The position numbers and the translations under genes were made by a program. Positions 54,828 to 64,000 of a stretch of DNA of 64,000 nucleotides are shown piece by piece. Under the pieces are notes generated by a model. The model was not told where the DNA came from and searched no databases. It saw only the letters and a list, made by a program, of their open reading frames with translations. How positions within the stretch are numbered: the first letter of the stretch is position 1; each line of letters starts with the position of its first letter. This DNA is from Calliopum simillimum (Eukaryota; Arthropoda; Insecta; Diptera; Lauxaniidae), in assembly GCA_951812925.1 (NCBI GenBank), contig OX638368.1:76180909-76244908 (forward strand). Direction: 5' to 3'.

Positions 54828-55595
54828 GTGGCTGGCTGTGTGTTGAAATACACTTTTTGGGAAAACTGAGCAAGATAATTCAATGAAACTTGGTACACTG
54901 CCTTCGTCACCAAAGTTAGCTCGGGGGATTGAAAATGAGCGAAATCGGTCAACGGACACGCCTACCGCCCATACAAAAAATATATTCAAAATGCAATTTT
55001 AGGAGTTTTTTTCACGACAATGCAACCAAAATACGCATTAATATTAAAAATTGTAAGCGCAAGCTCTGAGGAAAAACTAAGCGAATTCGGACAAGAGGGC
55101 GTGGCACCTCCCATATAAGCAAATGCTTAAAAACGCTATACTGAAAGCGTTTTTTGAAATATTCGAATCAAATTTGACTCAGACACTAAGAATCATAAAT
55201 GAAAGCTCTCAACAAAAATTGGGTGAAATCGGACAAGGGGGCGTGGTACCTCCCACATAAGCAAAAGTTTCAAAATGCTATTCTGAAACAGTTTCTTGAG
55301 ATAATCGAACCAAGCTTCACTCAAATACTAAATACTATAAATGCACGCTCTAAGCTAAAACTAGACGAACTCGGTCAAGAGGGCGTGGCACCTCCTATAC
55401 AAGCAAAAGCTTCAAAACGCTTTACTGAAAAAGTTTTTCACTCAGACACTAAAAACTATAAATGCAAGCGCTGAACAAAAACTGGGTGACCTCGGACAAG
55501 AGGGCGTAGCAACTCCCATATGAGCAAAATTTTTAAAAATACTGCAGTGTAGGGTATTTAATGTTTGGCCAGGCCAAATTTTACACCCTTACTAG
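54612..55595 (+). mobile_element. INE-1/DINE-1-like Helentron derivative, copy D
   Basis: 984 bp, the longest copy. Start TTATACCCTACACCCAGGG; a GGCT microsatellite at 54747-54835; three or four tandem units of about 140 bp carrying GAGGGCGTGGCACCTCCCAT; end TTTGGCCAGGCCAAA, then CTAG. It is inserted in a T run within the minus-strand gene. Frames rich in PASQ repeats are microsatellite translations. Confidence 0.92.
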
Positions 55596-55793
55596 TTTTT
55601 TTTCTGTTTTAGCACGTTCGCTCAAGTAAAAATAATATCTCAAGATATCCAAACCGGTTGGTAAATTTAGATCAGTCAAATCAGTAGACACACCAAAAAC
55701 AGTAACATCATGCTTGGGTATATGACTCATTAGATTTTCGATAGTTGTTGATGTTGTTGCTTCATCTTGCGGCGTAGAAGATGGTGGATTCAT
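55596..55793 (-). pseudogene. Unrecognised TIR-element gene, N-terminal part
   Basis: The ATG at 55793 (MNPPSSTPQDEATTST) opens a frame continuing VFGVSTDLTDLNLPTGLDIL and RYYFYLSERAKTEKK, where the INE-1-like copy interrupts. A polar, Ser/Thr-rich start followed by a hydrophobic helical block is visible. No family assignment. Together with the two other parts the protein would be about 230 residues. Confidence 0.6.
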
Positions 55794-56099
55794 TGTAAAC
55801 TAATGAAAATATAAAAAAGGGGAAACAATTGAATTGATAATTTAAGAAGAATAACTTAGATGTCAATTTCTCACTTTTCGGTGTCCTCTTCTGCCGCACT
55901 TGTTAACGATAATAATCAGAAATGAAGCATTTTTCTTTGGCGTCATGTACTTACTATTCGAGTTTTAGAGCAATAAGCTTTTACGTAGGTGTCTGTGGTG
56001 TTTTAGATAAAGCAGCTTATGCGTGTTTGATGGAGTTTCCAACTTTCGTGTTTCAAGATACACATTCGTTAATGCAATTAAAGATTTAGGAATATCATG

Positions 56100-56460
56100 A
56101 TGCATTGATGCCTTTAGTGAGCCTTACCTTTCAAATGGCACAAAAACGGCACAAAAATTTTCTCAGAAATGTCTATTCGTGGGGGAGTGAAATTTATCAT
56201 TTAGCATTACTTACTTGCCAATTTTCAGGAAGATACATACATTTTTGTAAGTTTCATGTTCGGTTTTGTGAAATTTTGAACCCCCTTTTATATGGGGGGA
56301 GCCCTAGTAGATGTCCGGTTCCCACTATTTGTGGAAGAGTAAAAGATATAGTCTAGCACTGCTTACTTGCCAATTTTCACGAAGGTGCATACATTTTTGC
56401 AAGCTCTATGCCCGGGCTTGTGAAATTTTGAACCCCCCTTTATATGGGGGCTACCCTTAA
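56100..56460. repeat. Subterminal double repeat of the TIR element
   Basis: Two units of about 150 bp begin CTTACTTGCCAATTTTCA (about 56212 and 56363) and end with a TTTTGAACCCCC..GGGGG hairpin. This is the non-coding right end of the element, upstream of its gene. It could hold promoter or transposase-binding sites (inference). Confidence 0.65.
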
Positions 56461-56715
56461 AAGTGGCCTGATTGGGTTCAAATTCGAAATTGATCTGCTT
56501 GTCATCTCAAAAAGTATCTGTCATACATTTGGACTCAACTAGGGCATTCTAAATGGCTCAAAGTGAGATTTTTCAAATTTTGACCCTACGGATCAATTTC
56601 CGGGACATCAGAATTCGTTTTAGAGGTATGGTTCCTCGGGCAAAGTCTCTTATTTTGATCCCTAGAATACGATTTTCCTTGAGCCAAGAGCGATTTTTAA
56701 ATCGCCCCACCCTAA

Positions 56716-59700
56716 TATATATATATATAACTTTTTGCCCACGATCAACCACAATATTTCAAATTTCGTCAATATCATTTTTTTTTAAATTTTCACAAAA
56801 CTAATGTGGATTCTATTTCTTCAGCATCAGCTGTTGCTTAACTAGAAGTTAACCTATGAAATACGGGGGTTAAACTAATGGTTAACTTATGATTGAAAAT
56901 AAAATTTTGTTGGTTAAATACTTGTCAGTAGTTAACTAATAACTGTGAATCCGGGCATAAATTGAATCTAGTTCTGCAGAAATCCTTGCTCAAAAAGAAA
57001 TGACTATTTTGCTTATATGGAGTTCACATGGGTGATAACTCGGAAAGTAAGGATCTTATTGGAATAGTTAAAACTTAAGGTTTAAAGAAGAAGGTTATGT
57101 CTTTTTCATGCCGTTAACAAAAATTAACACTGTTTGCTGTGAGTGTTACACTTCTTCAAATATGCACCAAAACAGCTATTTTTGCACTTTTAAGTAAGGG
57201 TATCTGCAGAACTATAGTCAATCTTGACAAATAAATTATTCAAAAGGTATCGCATGACCTTGGTGAATCTGCATATATTCGCCGCAGAAATGAAAAATTT
57301 TTTGTCGCCCTGCGTAATAATTCAAAGCCTTTTGTAAAAAAAAATTCAAATTTAAAAAAATTCAGAAGCACATGAAAAAAATTGAATTAATGTAAATCAC
57401 TGATTTTTACGTAAATACGGAATATTCAGATAAATATTTAAAGTAAACGGGGCAGAACGGGGTTGTGAATTTTCTCTTTCTGTACGTTTTTGAGCAATGC
57501 CCGCAAATCTTTTTTTTTTCGCTCTTAAGAAATTTTGCACTTTCCGTCATTTTGTATTGGCTTAAAAAATTTGAATAAAAAAATATGGCTATGTAGGCTT
57601 TTGTCTGCTTTTTAATTTATAACAATTGCTTGTGTGGTTTAGGAGCAGTTATCATTTCTAAAAGTGCAGTAAATTTTCTTGATTTTCTTTCGAAAAAAAG
57701 TTCAAATTTAGCTGTAACTCTAACAAATCCAACTTGTTTTCAAAAATTTTCAAGGGAATTTTTTAATTGGACTATTTGCTGTAGAATGAAATAAAAAAAA
57801 TTTAAATTTAAGCAAAAAATTTCTACGCAAGTACCTACATATTATCGCAGCACTGTCCGTTATTGCAAATTGAGAAAATATGTTAATTTTTTTCAGATTT
57901 TCACATATACCAGATAATATAAAGTAACTGTAGCGGAATTCCCAAACGAGTTAACTACAAATCAAGGCAAACCCCAATTACAGTAAGTACTGAGGACGAC
58001 GTGTGAAGCGTAAACTGTCCGCCGCGAGCCGCAAGTATGCAAATTTAATGCTCAAGTAACCCTTCATTGGCAAAAAATTACCAACACTGCTAAAAATTGT
58101 GAATTTAGACTTCGCGATTATGACACCCAAGCTTTGCTCTATAGGTCAAAAACCACATTTTTCTGGCCAAAATCTCTTACGTCTATATTATCATGGTGAC
58201 CAACTGCAAATGTAGTTTTTATGTTGACTCTAGACTAAAAGAATAATTGTGAAAAAAATCGTAGCCCTTGTGCTACCGGATCAGAAATGGTGCGTAATAA
58301 ATTTTTAAATTAATAACATATACCAGCAAGGTTTTGTTTCCAAGCATTTCCGAAGTAACTTTATGCGTAAAATCCAAATCCAAGGTCAGAACTGAAAGAC
58401 TGCAAAAAGTTTTCATTATTTTTTTACCAAATTTATCACGTAGGACTTCGTGTTTCTTTAAAAAGAGTTCTTAAAAAATGCCATACGATACTTCCTTTAA
58501 AAGTTATGGCCGATTAAGGATGACATCTTGAAATCCCATAGAACGACTTTGGTTTTCATGATGTCATCTTAAATCTTTTGAATAAAGCTCGTTTTGAAGG
58601 TAAAAAGTGGTACTCAGTAGTGAATTATGCAAAAAAAAAAAAAAGTTGTGCAGTCTACAGCTAACCTCAAAAGTACTAATTTTTCGTATATTAACCTCAA
58701 ATATCTGTAATTTTTAAAAAACTTTATGCAAAAATTATCCGCACTTTTGCCCATGTTACTTCAACTTTTAGTATCTTCAGTATTTTCTAAGGAATAGGAA
58801 AACAGCTTCTTTTTTTCTTTTTTGTGTGTCTTTTCCAACCACATTTCGAATAAATCGGAATTTCTAAAGAAAAGATTACCTGACAAAAAAATTCCTTAAA
58901 AAAAAACGGGCAAAACCGGGCGGTTAAATTTCGAAATAATATTAACAAACATATAACTAATTTTGGGTTCCTTAAGAAGAACAAATACGAACAAATATTT
59001 TAAAAGCTCACACAAAGTTCGAAAAATGTGAAAAGTCTGATTTGAATTTTAGCTTTTTCCACAGAAAACCAAAATATATTTAAATGTCTTAAACTAAATT
59101 GCATTGTACCAGCATCAGTCTTATCCATTTTTATCTTAGAAAAAAACAATGTGTTTTGATTACTTTTTAATAAATTGAAAAAAAGAGTTACTATGCAAAT
59201 GCATCAACTTGGACAAATCGCTGAAGAACGACAAATTATTTTTTCCCAAAACAAAAAACATTTTTGTGTATTTTGAAGTATTCTTCTTAACACTGCATCA
59301 ACAAAACTTCAATAGCAACACTTGTAAAAATTGATTTTTGGCCAGAAAAGTGTGCCTTTTGACATATAGTGCTTTGTAAGCATTCTAATATTGAGCTCCA
59401 TAGCAAAGATAAGTAGATTTTACTTTTATTACGTTTCTTTTAGCTTATGAAGAGCCACTTGAGCTTCAAGTTCTGGCCTCGGGGCACGCGGAGGACAATG
59501 CATAAAAAACGTAGAAACACAATACATATAGAGAAACTAGTTATTAACGAATTTATGTATAAAAATTCTAATATATCTTTAGCTTAATGAGAAAATGTGC
59601 TAAGTACATTTCCAGGTCAAAATTGCTCTCGTATGCCATTCCAAAGGTAATAAGATGACACAGAGCGTAAAAAAAGTTAACATCTTTTATCTTGTAGTTT

Positions 59701-60150
59701 AGTCGTATGTTTGATGGTGTGTTGATGATATTGTATGTAATAGCCTGTTTCCACCGAAGATTTAAAATGAGATTAAGCCGGAACTCACCTCATTCATCAT
59801 GCATTAAGCGTCAACTAAATCTGAAAATAGCCGTAAATCCCATTTTTAACAGGCTCTAATATTTCTATTGTGTACCGTTTGTTCTGTTGTTGCAATATTT
59901 TTGTTTCTTGTATGTTGGGAGAGTGCCCCATGGTAGCACAGTGCGCTGCAAGTGCTGTTTTATTGTCCAATGATCCTTTTCTTGTCTCTTAGTCCGATTT
60001 ATGTGCAGCTTATCTTGTCCGTAGTTTTGATTTTTTTGTTCCAAAATATAGGGCGACTTCCTAAACGTAAAGCAAGTTTTTTTTTAAGCCCGATGGCACT
60101 TGAAATGGTGAAAAGTCAAAATCAAAATTGTCCAGTTTTAACAGTTTTGT
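56716..60150. other. Long AT-rich stretch; no gene or element recognised
   Basis: About 3.4 kb without a protein-like frame. A short imperfect palindrome near 58490-58600 (GATGACATCTTGAAAT and its inverse) resembles that at 42880-43140. The 65-codon frame at 58787 and the 70-codon frame at 59952 look like chance. Confidence 0.5.
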
Positions 60151-60165
60151 TTCATCACCTTTAAA

Positions 60166-60910
60166 ATGTATGCAGGTGTCCCTCAAGGAAGCGTGCTGGG
60201 TCCTTTTCTGTACTTACTATATACCCCTGATTTACCTATTATCGCTGGCACAACCATATCTACTTTCGCAGATGATACTGCAGTTTTAAGTTGTAGTCGT
60301 TGTCCCCTAGAAGCGGTACGAAAACTTCAACTTCATTTAAACTCTATCGAAAAGTGATTGCTGCTATGGCGCATAAAAGTAAATGAGCAAAAATGCAAGG
60401 AGGTTACTTTTACCCTTAGTCGAGGTAATTGCCCTGCTATCACATTAAATAACACTTCAATCCCTCTATCTGAAAACGTCACATATCTAGGTATTCATTT
60501 AGACAGACGGCTAACGTGGCGAAAGCATATTGAAGCCAAAAAAATGCATGTTAAACTAAAAGCCTCCAGTCTGCATTGGCTCATAAACGATCGGTCCCGT
60601 CTGAAACTTGAATATAAAATCCTTTTTAAGCCAATTTGGTTATATGGTTTATAGTTATGGGGTAACGCCAGTTCCTCGAACATTGAACTATAACAACGGA
60701 CGCAGTCCAAAATTTTAAGAGCCATTACAGGTACTCCATGGTATATACGGAACGAACACATACATCGGGACCTATGCACCCCCTTGGTTACAGACGAAAT
60801 CAACAAATATGTATAAGCAAAATTATCCATCGGCAAGGAGTTTGAAGAATTTAGAAAATTTCTCCAGACTAAAAAGAAAGGATCGCCCTGCTATAAATAT
60901 TGTTAGCAAT
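60166..60910 (+). pseudogene. Jockey-clade non-LTR reverse transcriptase fragment
   Basis: The palm block [20 protein letters not shown] and the catalytic box [11 protein letters not shown] are followed, after a stop at 60355, by LLWRIKVNEQKCKEVTFTLS, VTYLGIHLDRRLTWRKHI and ILFKPIWLYGL, then after another stop by TPWYIRNEHIHRDL. This is the C-terminal half of a Jockey RT. The 5' part is missing and stops fall at 60355, 60652 and later. Confidence 0.93.
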
Positions 60911-60949
60911 GAGTCATGTTAAGGTGGCTGGGTTCTAAAATTGTACAAT

Positions 60950-61145
60950 ATATGCAGCCAGTATCTGGCGCACACTCTTTCTATGCAGCCGGTATCTGGC
61001 GCACACTCTTTCTATGCAGCCGGTAACTGGCGCATTCTCTTCTCTTCGGTGGGACTTGAAACTGGTATATGCAACCACTGGCGCATACTCTCTATCTTTT
61101 GGTTGTTCCTGCTACATATGCAGCCGGAACTACTGGCACAAATTT
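60950..61145 (+). repeat. 31-bp minisatellite ATGCAGCCGGTATCTGGCGC
   Basis: Three good tandem units (from about 60952) and two degenerate ones. It follows the Jockey fragment. The 87-codon frame across it is not a gene. Confidence 0.8.
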
Positions 61146-61218
61146 GTATACTTTCTGAACTCATAGGATGTACATGTCCCTATAAGCTCTGGAGACACAT
61201 TTAATATGAAATTATATA

Positions 61219-61733
61219 TTACACATAATTATGTATAGTAATGTTATTTAGGATTAAGATTTTTAAACTTATTGTTAGTCTCCTAAGAAGAGAAGATTTA
61301 ATAAATAAATGAAGTATTAAAAAAGAAAATGTGTTATTAGTGTTTAATGCGATGCTGATTTTATTTTTGTCGTAAATGTCGGAGTGTACAATTCTATCAG
61401 AAAAGCAAGAAACATATGCCATTGACTTGTATATTTTTGCTGGTTTATCCAAAATTTCATTATCAAACGTTTTAATCACGTTTTTTATAATGTTCATCGT
61501 CGTTTTATATGTAAAGCTGTTTTTTGAAGTATTTTGCTGATTCTTTTTATGTTGTCTCCATGGTATCGTTTATAGCTTATCTTTAGAACCCTCCTAACAA
61601 AATTGTTCGCGTTGTTCATTAAGACGTTCTTAGGGTGCTTTGAATAAAAATTTATAATTCGACCAGATGCTGTGGGTTTTTGGTACCAGTTAATTATTAT
61701 TTTATTTTCCTTTTTTATTACACTGTACAACAA
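61219..61733 (-). pseudogene. Penelope-like element fragment, RT C-terminal region
   Basis: The minus strand reads IIINWYQKPTASGRIINFYS and NNANNFVRRVLKISYKRYH, the conserved block after the Penelope RT catalytic site. After a stop and frame shift, KSMAYVSCFSDRIVHSDIYD and ALNTNNTFS follow, the linker before the GIY-YIG domain. The endonuclease itself is not present here. Confidence 0.88.
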
Positions 61734-61750
61734 GACAAAAAAAAATACTA

Positions 61751-62539
61751 GGTTCTGACCACGGATTTTGGTAAAAAGGACAAAAAAAAAATAAACGTGT
61801 TTCTGCTTTTTGAAAGTTTGCGTCTGAATTTTTTTAGCGGGGGTAAAAGTTTCTCCCTTTTAACGCATTCTTGTGCTAAATCGACATGTTAAACTGCATT
61901 TTTGATCAAACTTATTGTCCCAAGGTCAAAATTATACAAGAAACATTTTTACTAAACATACTAACCCGTTATATCCTGTTTTTGTGGGTCTGTTTGATCC
62001 CTTTTTTTCCAAAAAACCGGGTTATAATGGGTCAAAATGTTTCAAAAAACTATTTGACAAAATATTTCAATAAGATTAATGGACGTGTAATAAAAATGCA
62101 CTGTGAGAGGAGTTTTTTTTTTATGACGAGTTTGTGGCTTTCGCGATGAAATTTCGACTTTTTAGTTTTCAGCGACTAGTGGTGAAATTTTCTAGCAAAT
62201 ATTTTTGTCGTACACACAGACTCCATATTCCTCTTTTTTAGGTTTAATTTTTTAACCTTTTTAAGAAAAGGGTAAAAATTACCCATATGAGGGGGCTGTA
62301 GGTGGATTAAAGTTTTCCACAAAAATATTCCTCGTAATAACCTACAAAAGTTGGCAGAACACATGATACTCCTCAGATGTATGAATCCTATAGTTTAATG
62401 TGTCGATTTATCACAAGAATTCATTAAAAGTGGGAAACTTGGACCCCCGCCTTAAAAACAAAACCAGACATAAACTTTCAAAACGCCGAAACACGTTTAT
62501 ATATTTTGGTCCCCTTTACCAAAATCCGCGGTCAGAACC
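61751..62539. mobile_element. Foldback/TIR element with GGTTCTGACC ends
   Basis: Ends are GGTTCTGACCACGGATTTTG and its inverse (one mismatch), with inverted similarity extending about 150 bp. The interior contains a decayed CCCGTTATA..TATAATGGG hairpin (61966-62033) and a half copy of the 21964-22553 palindrome (62190-62420). No gene. Target duplication unclear, probably TA. Confidence 0.75.
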
Positions 62540-62919
62540 TTATAATTTTTAAAAAAACTGAATTTGTTGTACAATTTTATTATTGTAATGTGTTCAAAAA
62601 GGGTAGTTTTTCGTCTTTCTCCAGCCGTATTTCTCATTTTGTATAAAGAGAGAGAGAATCAAGATAGTCGCAAATTTCTGCCTTCCAAATAATATTTTGT
62701 TTTTCATAGAAAAAGATATTTTTAAATTCCGTAAAGTGTCTTAATAATTAAATAAAGACTTGCTGCATCAAAGTCAATTTTGAATTTTGTGCTATATCCC
62801 GCCTACGAAGTTTTATTTAAATGAATAAATTTGAATCACAGTCTGCCGCCATTGTTTATGTTCCACAAAAGAAAATTGGCGCAAACTTCACCCGATCTCT
62901 CACCAAGCGGTAAGGAACC

Positions 62920-63192
62920 ATGGCAGGCGCGAACCTTGAAGGATTTAAAGCAAGTGTTGACGAATACCTAGCATCCCATTTAAACAATATTGCAACAAAA
63001 GAAGACATCTCAGCTGTTTCATCCGAAATTGCGTCACTACGTTCCACTAATGAAAAGCTCACGGAGAGACTCTCCAAAATGGAAATGTTCATGTCAAGAT
63101 TTGAGCACGACCTGGAATTGAATGGAATTTTGCCAAAGATTTGGTTTAGGTATGTCGACAATATAAAAAAGCGGCTTTCAATTGGTGTTTAG
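62920..63192 (+). pseudogene. Coiled-coil N-terminus joined to a Penelope RT scrap
   Basis: The ATG at 62920 sits in a good context (AACCATGG). Residues 1-65 predict a coiled coil (SAVSSEIASLRSTNEKL, then TERLSKMEMFMSRFEHDL). The end, IWFRYVDNIKKRL, matches the Penelope RT catalytic box (RYVDD), with Asn in place of the last Asp, and the RT is then cut short by a stop. It looks like a chimera of the start of an unknown ORF with a deleted Penelope element; the coiled coil could come from a non-LTR ORF1. Confidence 0.5.
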
Positions 63193-63193
63193 G

Positions 63194-63835
63194 TTATGCA
63201 ATTTACCTTTAAATGTTAAAAATTATATGACTGAACTGGAATACATTAAATATACTGCGAAACTAAACGGATACGACAGTGGAATTATCACGAAGATGGT
63301 GGAAAAACGTACAAAAACGATTAAAAAAATGAACTTGACTATATTAGAACTAGCAAATACTGCAACAGATAAAAAATGCGTTAAAATACATTATGCACCT
63401 GTCATAACCGACAAATTAAAAAAGTATTTCGAAAACAAAAAATGGATTTGATTTTCACCTCCTATAATAAACAAATATATTAGGCTCAACGAAAGACAAA
63501 ACAGAAATTACAAAAAAAGCGGGTATTTACGAAACTAGCTGCAATGATTGCGAAGAAAAATATTGTGGACAAACGAAACGAAATATAGAAACGAGGTTCA
63601 ACGAACACGTTGGACATATTTAATATAGACCAAATCGATCAGCTGTTGCTTTATATGCAATAGAAAACTTGCACAGCTTTAGCATAGAAAATCTAAAGTC
63701 AATCAAACACATCAGAGACGAAAAAAGCTTGGACGCGTACGAAAGCATTTACATGCATAAGAACAAGAACAGAAGAATGAACACGATGGACGCGCCGATC
63801 AGGTCATCCCTTTTCAGTATTCTAAAAAAGTAAAG
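63194..63835 (+). pseudogene. Penelope-like element, linker and GIY-YIG endonuclease
   Basis: The first frame reads TELEYIKYTAKLNGYDSGII and VITDKLKKYFENKKW. After a stop and a frame change, the endonuclease follows: AGIYETSCNDCEEKYCGQTK, with the GIY-like motif, the paired Cys residues and the KRNIETRFNEHV helix. A stop cuts it at about 63620, then RSAVALYAIENLHSF and SLDAYESIYMHK with the catalytic Glu region follow to 63832. The endonuclease would nick target DNA for target-primed reverse transcription. Confidence 0.88.
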
Positions 63836-64000
63836 TTTTCAAATTGATAGTTGCTGCGCTTTGGTGCATACGTATATTTATTGTTTTCATTTTTATTTTG
63901 ATTTTTATTTACATTATGCTTTGCGTTTTGTTTTTGCATTTACATATGTATGTTCTTATGTACAAAAATTTCTTATGACTGCCGCGATTTTTGTATTTTT

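Larger units (their letters stand above)
52354..56715 (-). mobile_element. TIR element of unknown class with one unrecognised gene
   Basis: About 4.36 kb between TA-rich flanks. Ends are TTAGAGCGGGTCGATTT and the inverse of TTAGGGTGGGGCGATTT. Terminal repeats extend about 210 bp (GGGATCAAAATAAGAGACTT is shared). Just inside the right end, a unit of about 150 bp with CTTACTTGCCAATTTTCA and a CCCCCTTTTATATGGGGG hairpin occurs twice. The only coding sequence is a minus-strand gene split by a mariner and an INE-1-like copy. No known transposase was found. Confidence 0.7.

Noticed and set aside
56716..60150. Host gene in the long element-poor stretch
   Set aside because: No long frame, splice-bounded open stretch or domain was seen on either strand.
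1..64000. tRNA, rRNA or other RNA genes
   Set aside because: No cloverleaf with A and B boxes or rRNA-like segment was noticed; a dedicated scan with a covariance model would be decisive.

Overview
The window is A+T-rich eukaryotic DNA made almost entirely of nested, decayed transposable elements. No intact host gene is visible; the only non-mobile coding signal is one candidate spliced exon of 67 codons at 37178-37380 (minus strand). The element set points to a dipteran insect: INE-1/DINE-1-like Helentron derivatives whose start resembles the Drosophila INE-1 start, a Copia element with a copia-like primer site, and Tc1, DD37E mariner, BEL, CsRn1-type Gypsy, Jockey, RTE, Penelope, Transib and hAT relics. 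A tephritid-type fly is my best guess, by inference. The setting is probably heterochromatin, a very large intron, or a TE graveyard such as a piRNA-cluster-like region.

Layout. 1-539: AT-rich repeat. 540-6432: Copia element broken by a MITE (2307-3111, TAA target duplication) and a Helitron (4352-5248). 6573-18445: BEL composite with a 5' LTR, primer site, broken gag-pol, a Tc1 element (7524-9184), a truncated second LTR, a Helitron (15139-17754) and a third, inverted LTR. The two outer LTRs share the 5-bp duplication GTGGT. 18446-20880: repeats, a piggyBac-like MITE and an RTE scrap. 20880-34310: a giant interrupted palindrome centred near 23595. Its arms hold two foldbacks, a hAT element (8-bp duplication), a Gypsy element that itself holds a Transib MITE, and a piggyBac-type foldback.

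34317-42236: three INE-1-like copies, the candidate exon and a foldback carrying a separate TIR element. 43145-45300: half of the piggyBac-type foldback and a foldback whose arms are 109-bp minisatellite arrays. 46535-52053: a TTAGGGTGG foldback, then a 4-kb nest of foldbacks. 52354-56715: a TIR element of unknown class with one unrecognised Cys-containing gene on the minus strand, interrupted by a DD37E mariner and an INE-1-like insertion. 56716-60150: nothing recognisable. 60166-63835: Jockey and Penelope fragments around another foldback.

None of these elements looks autonomous now. Every coding region seen carries stops, frameshifts, deletions or insertions. What can be read is the insertion order: older inverted-repeat DNA was hit by LTR elements and DNA transposons, which were hit in turn by MITEs, Helitrons and INE-1-like copies. 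Several paralogous empty sites inside the window fix element boundaries.
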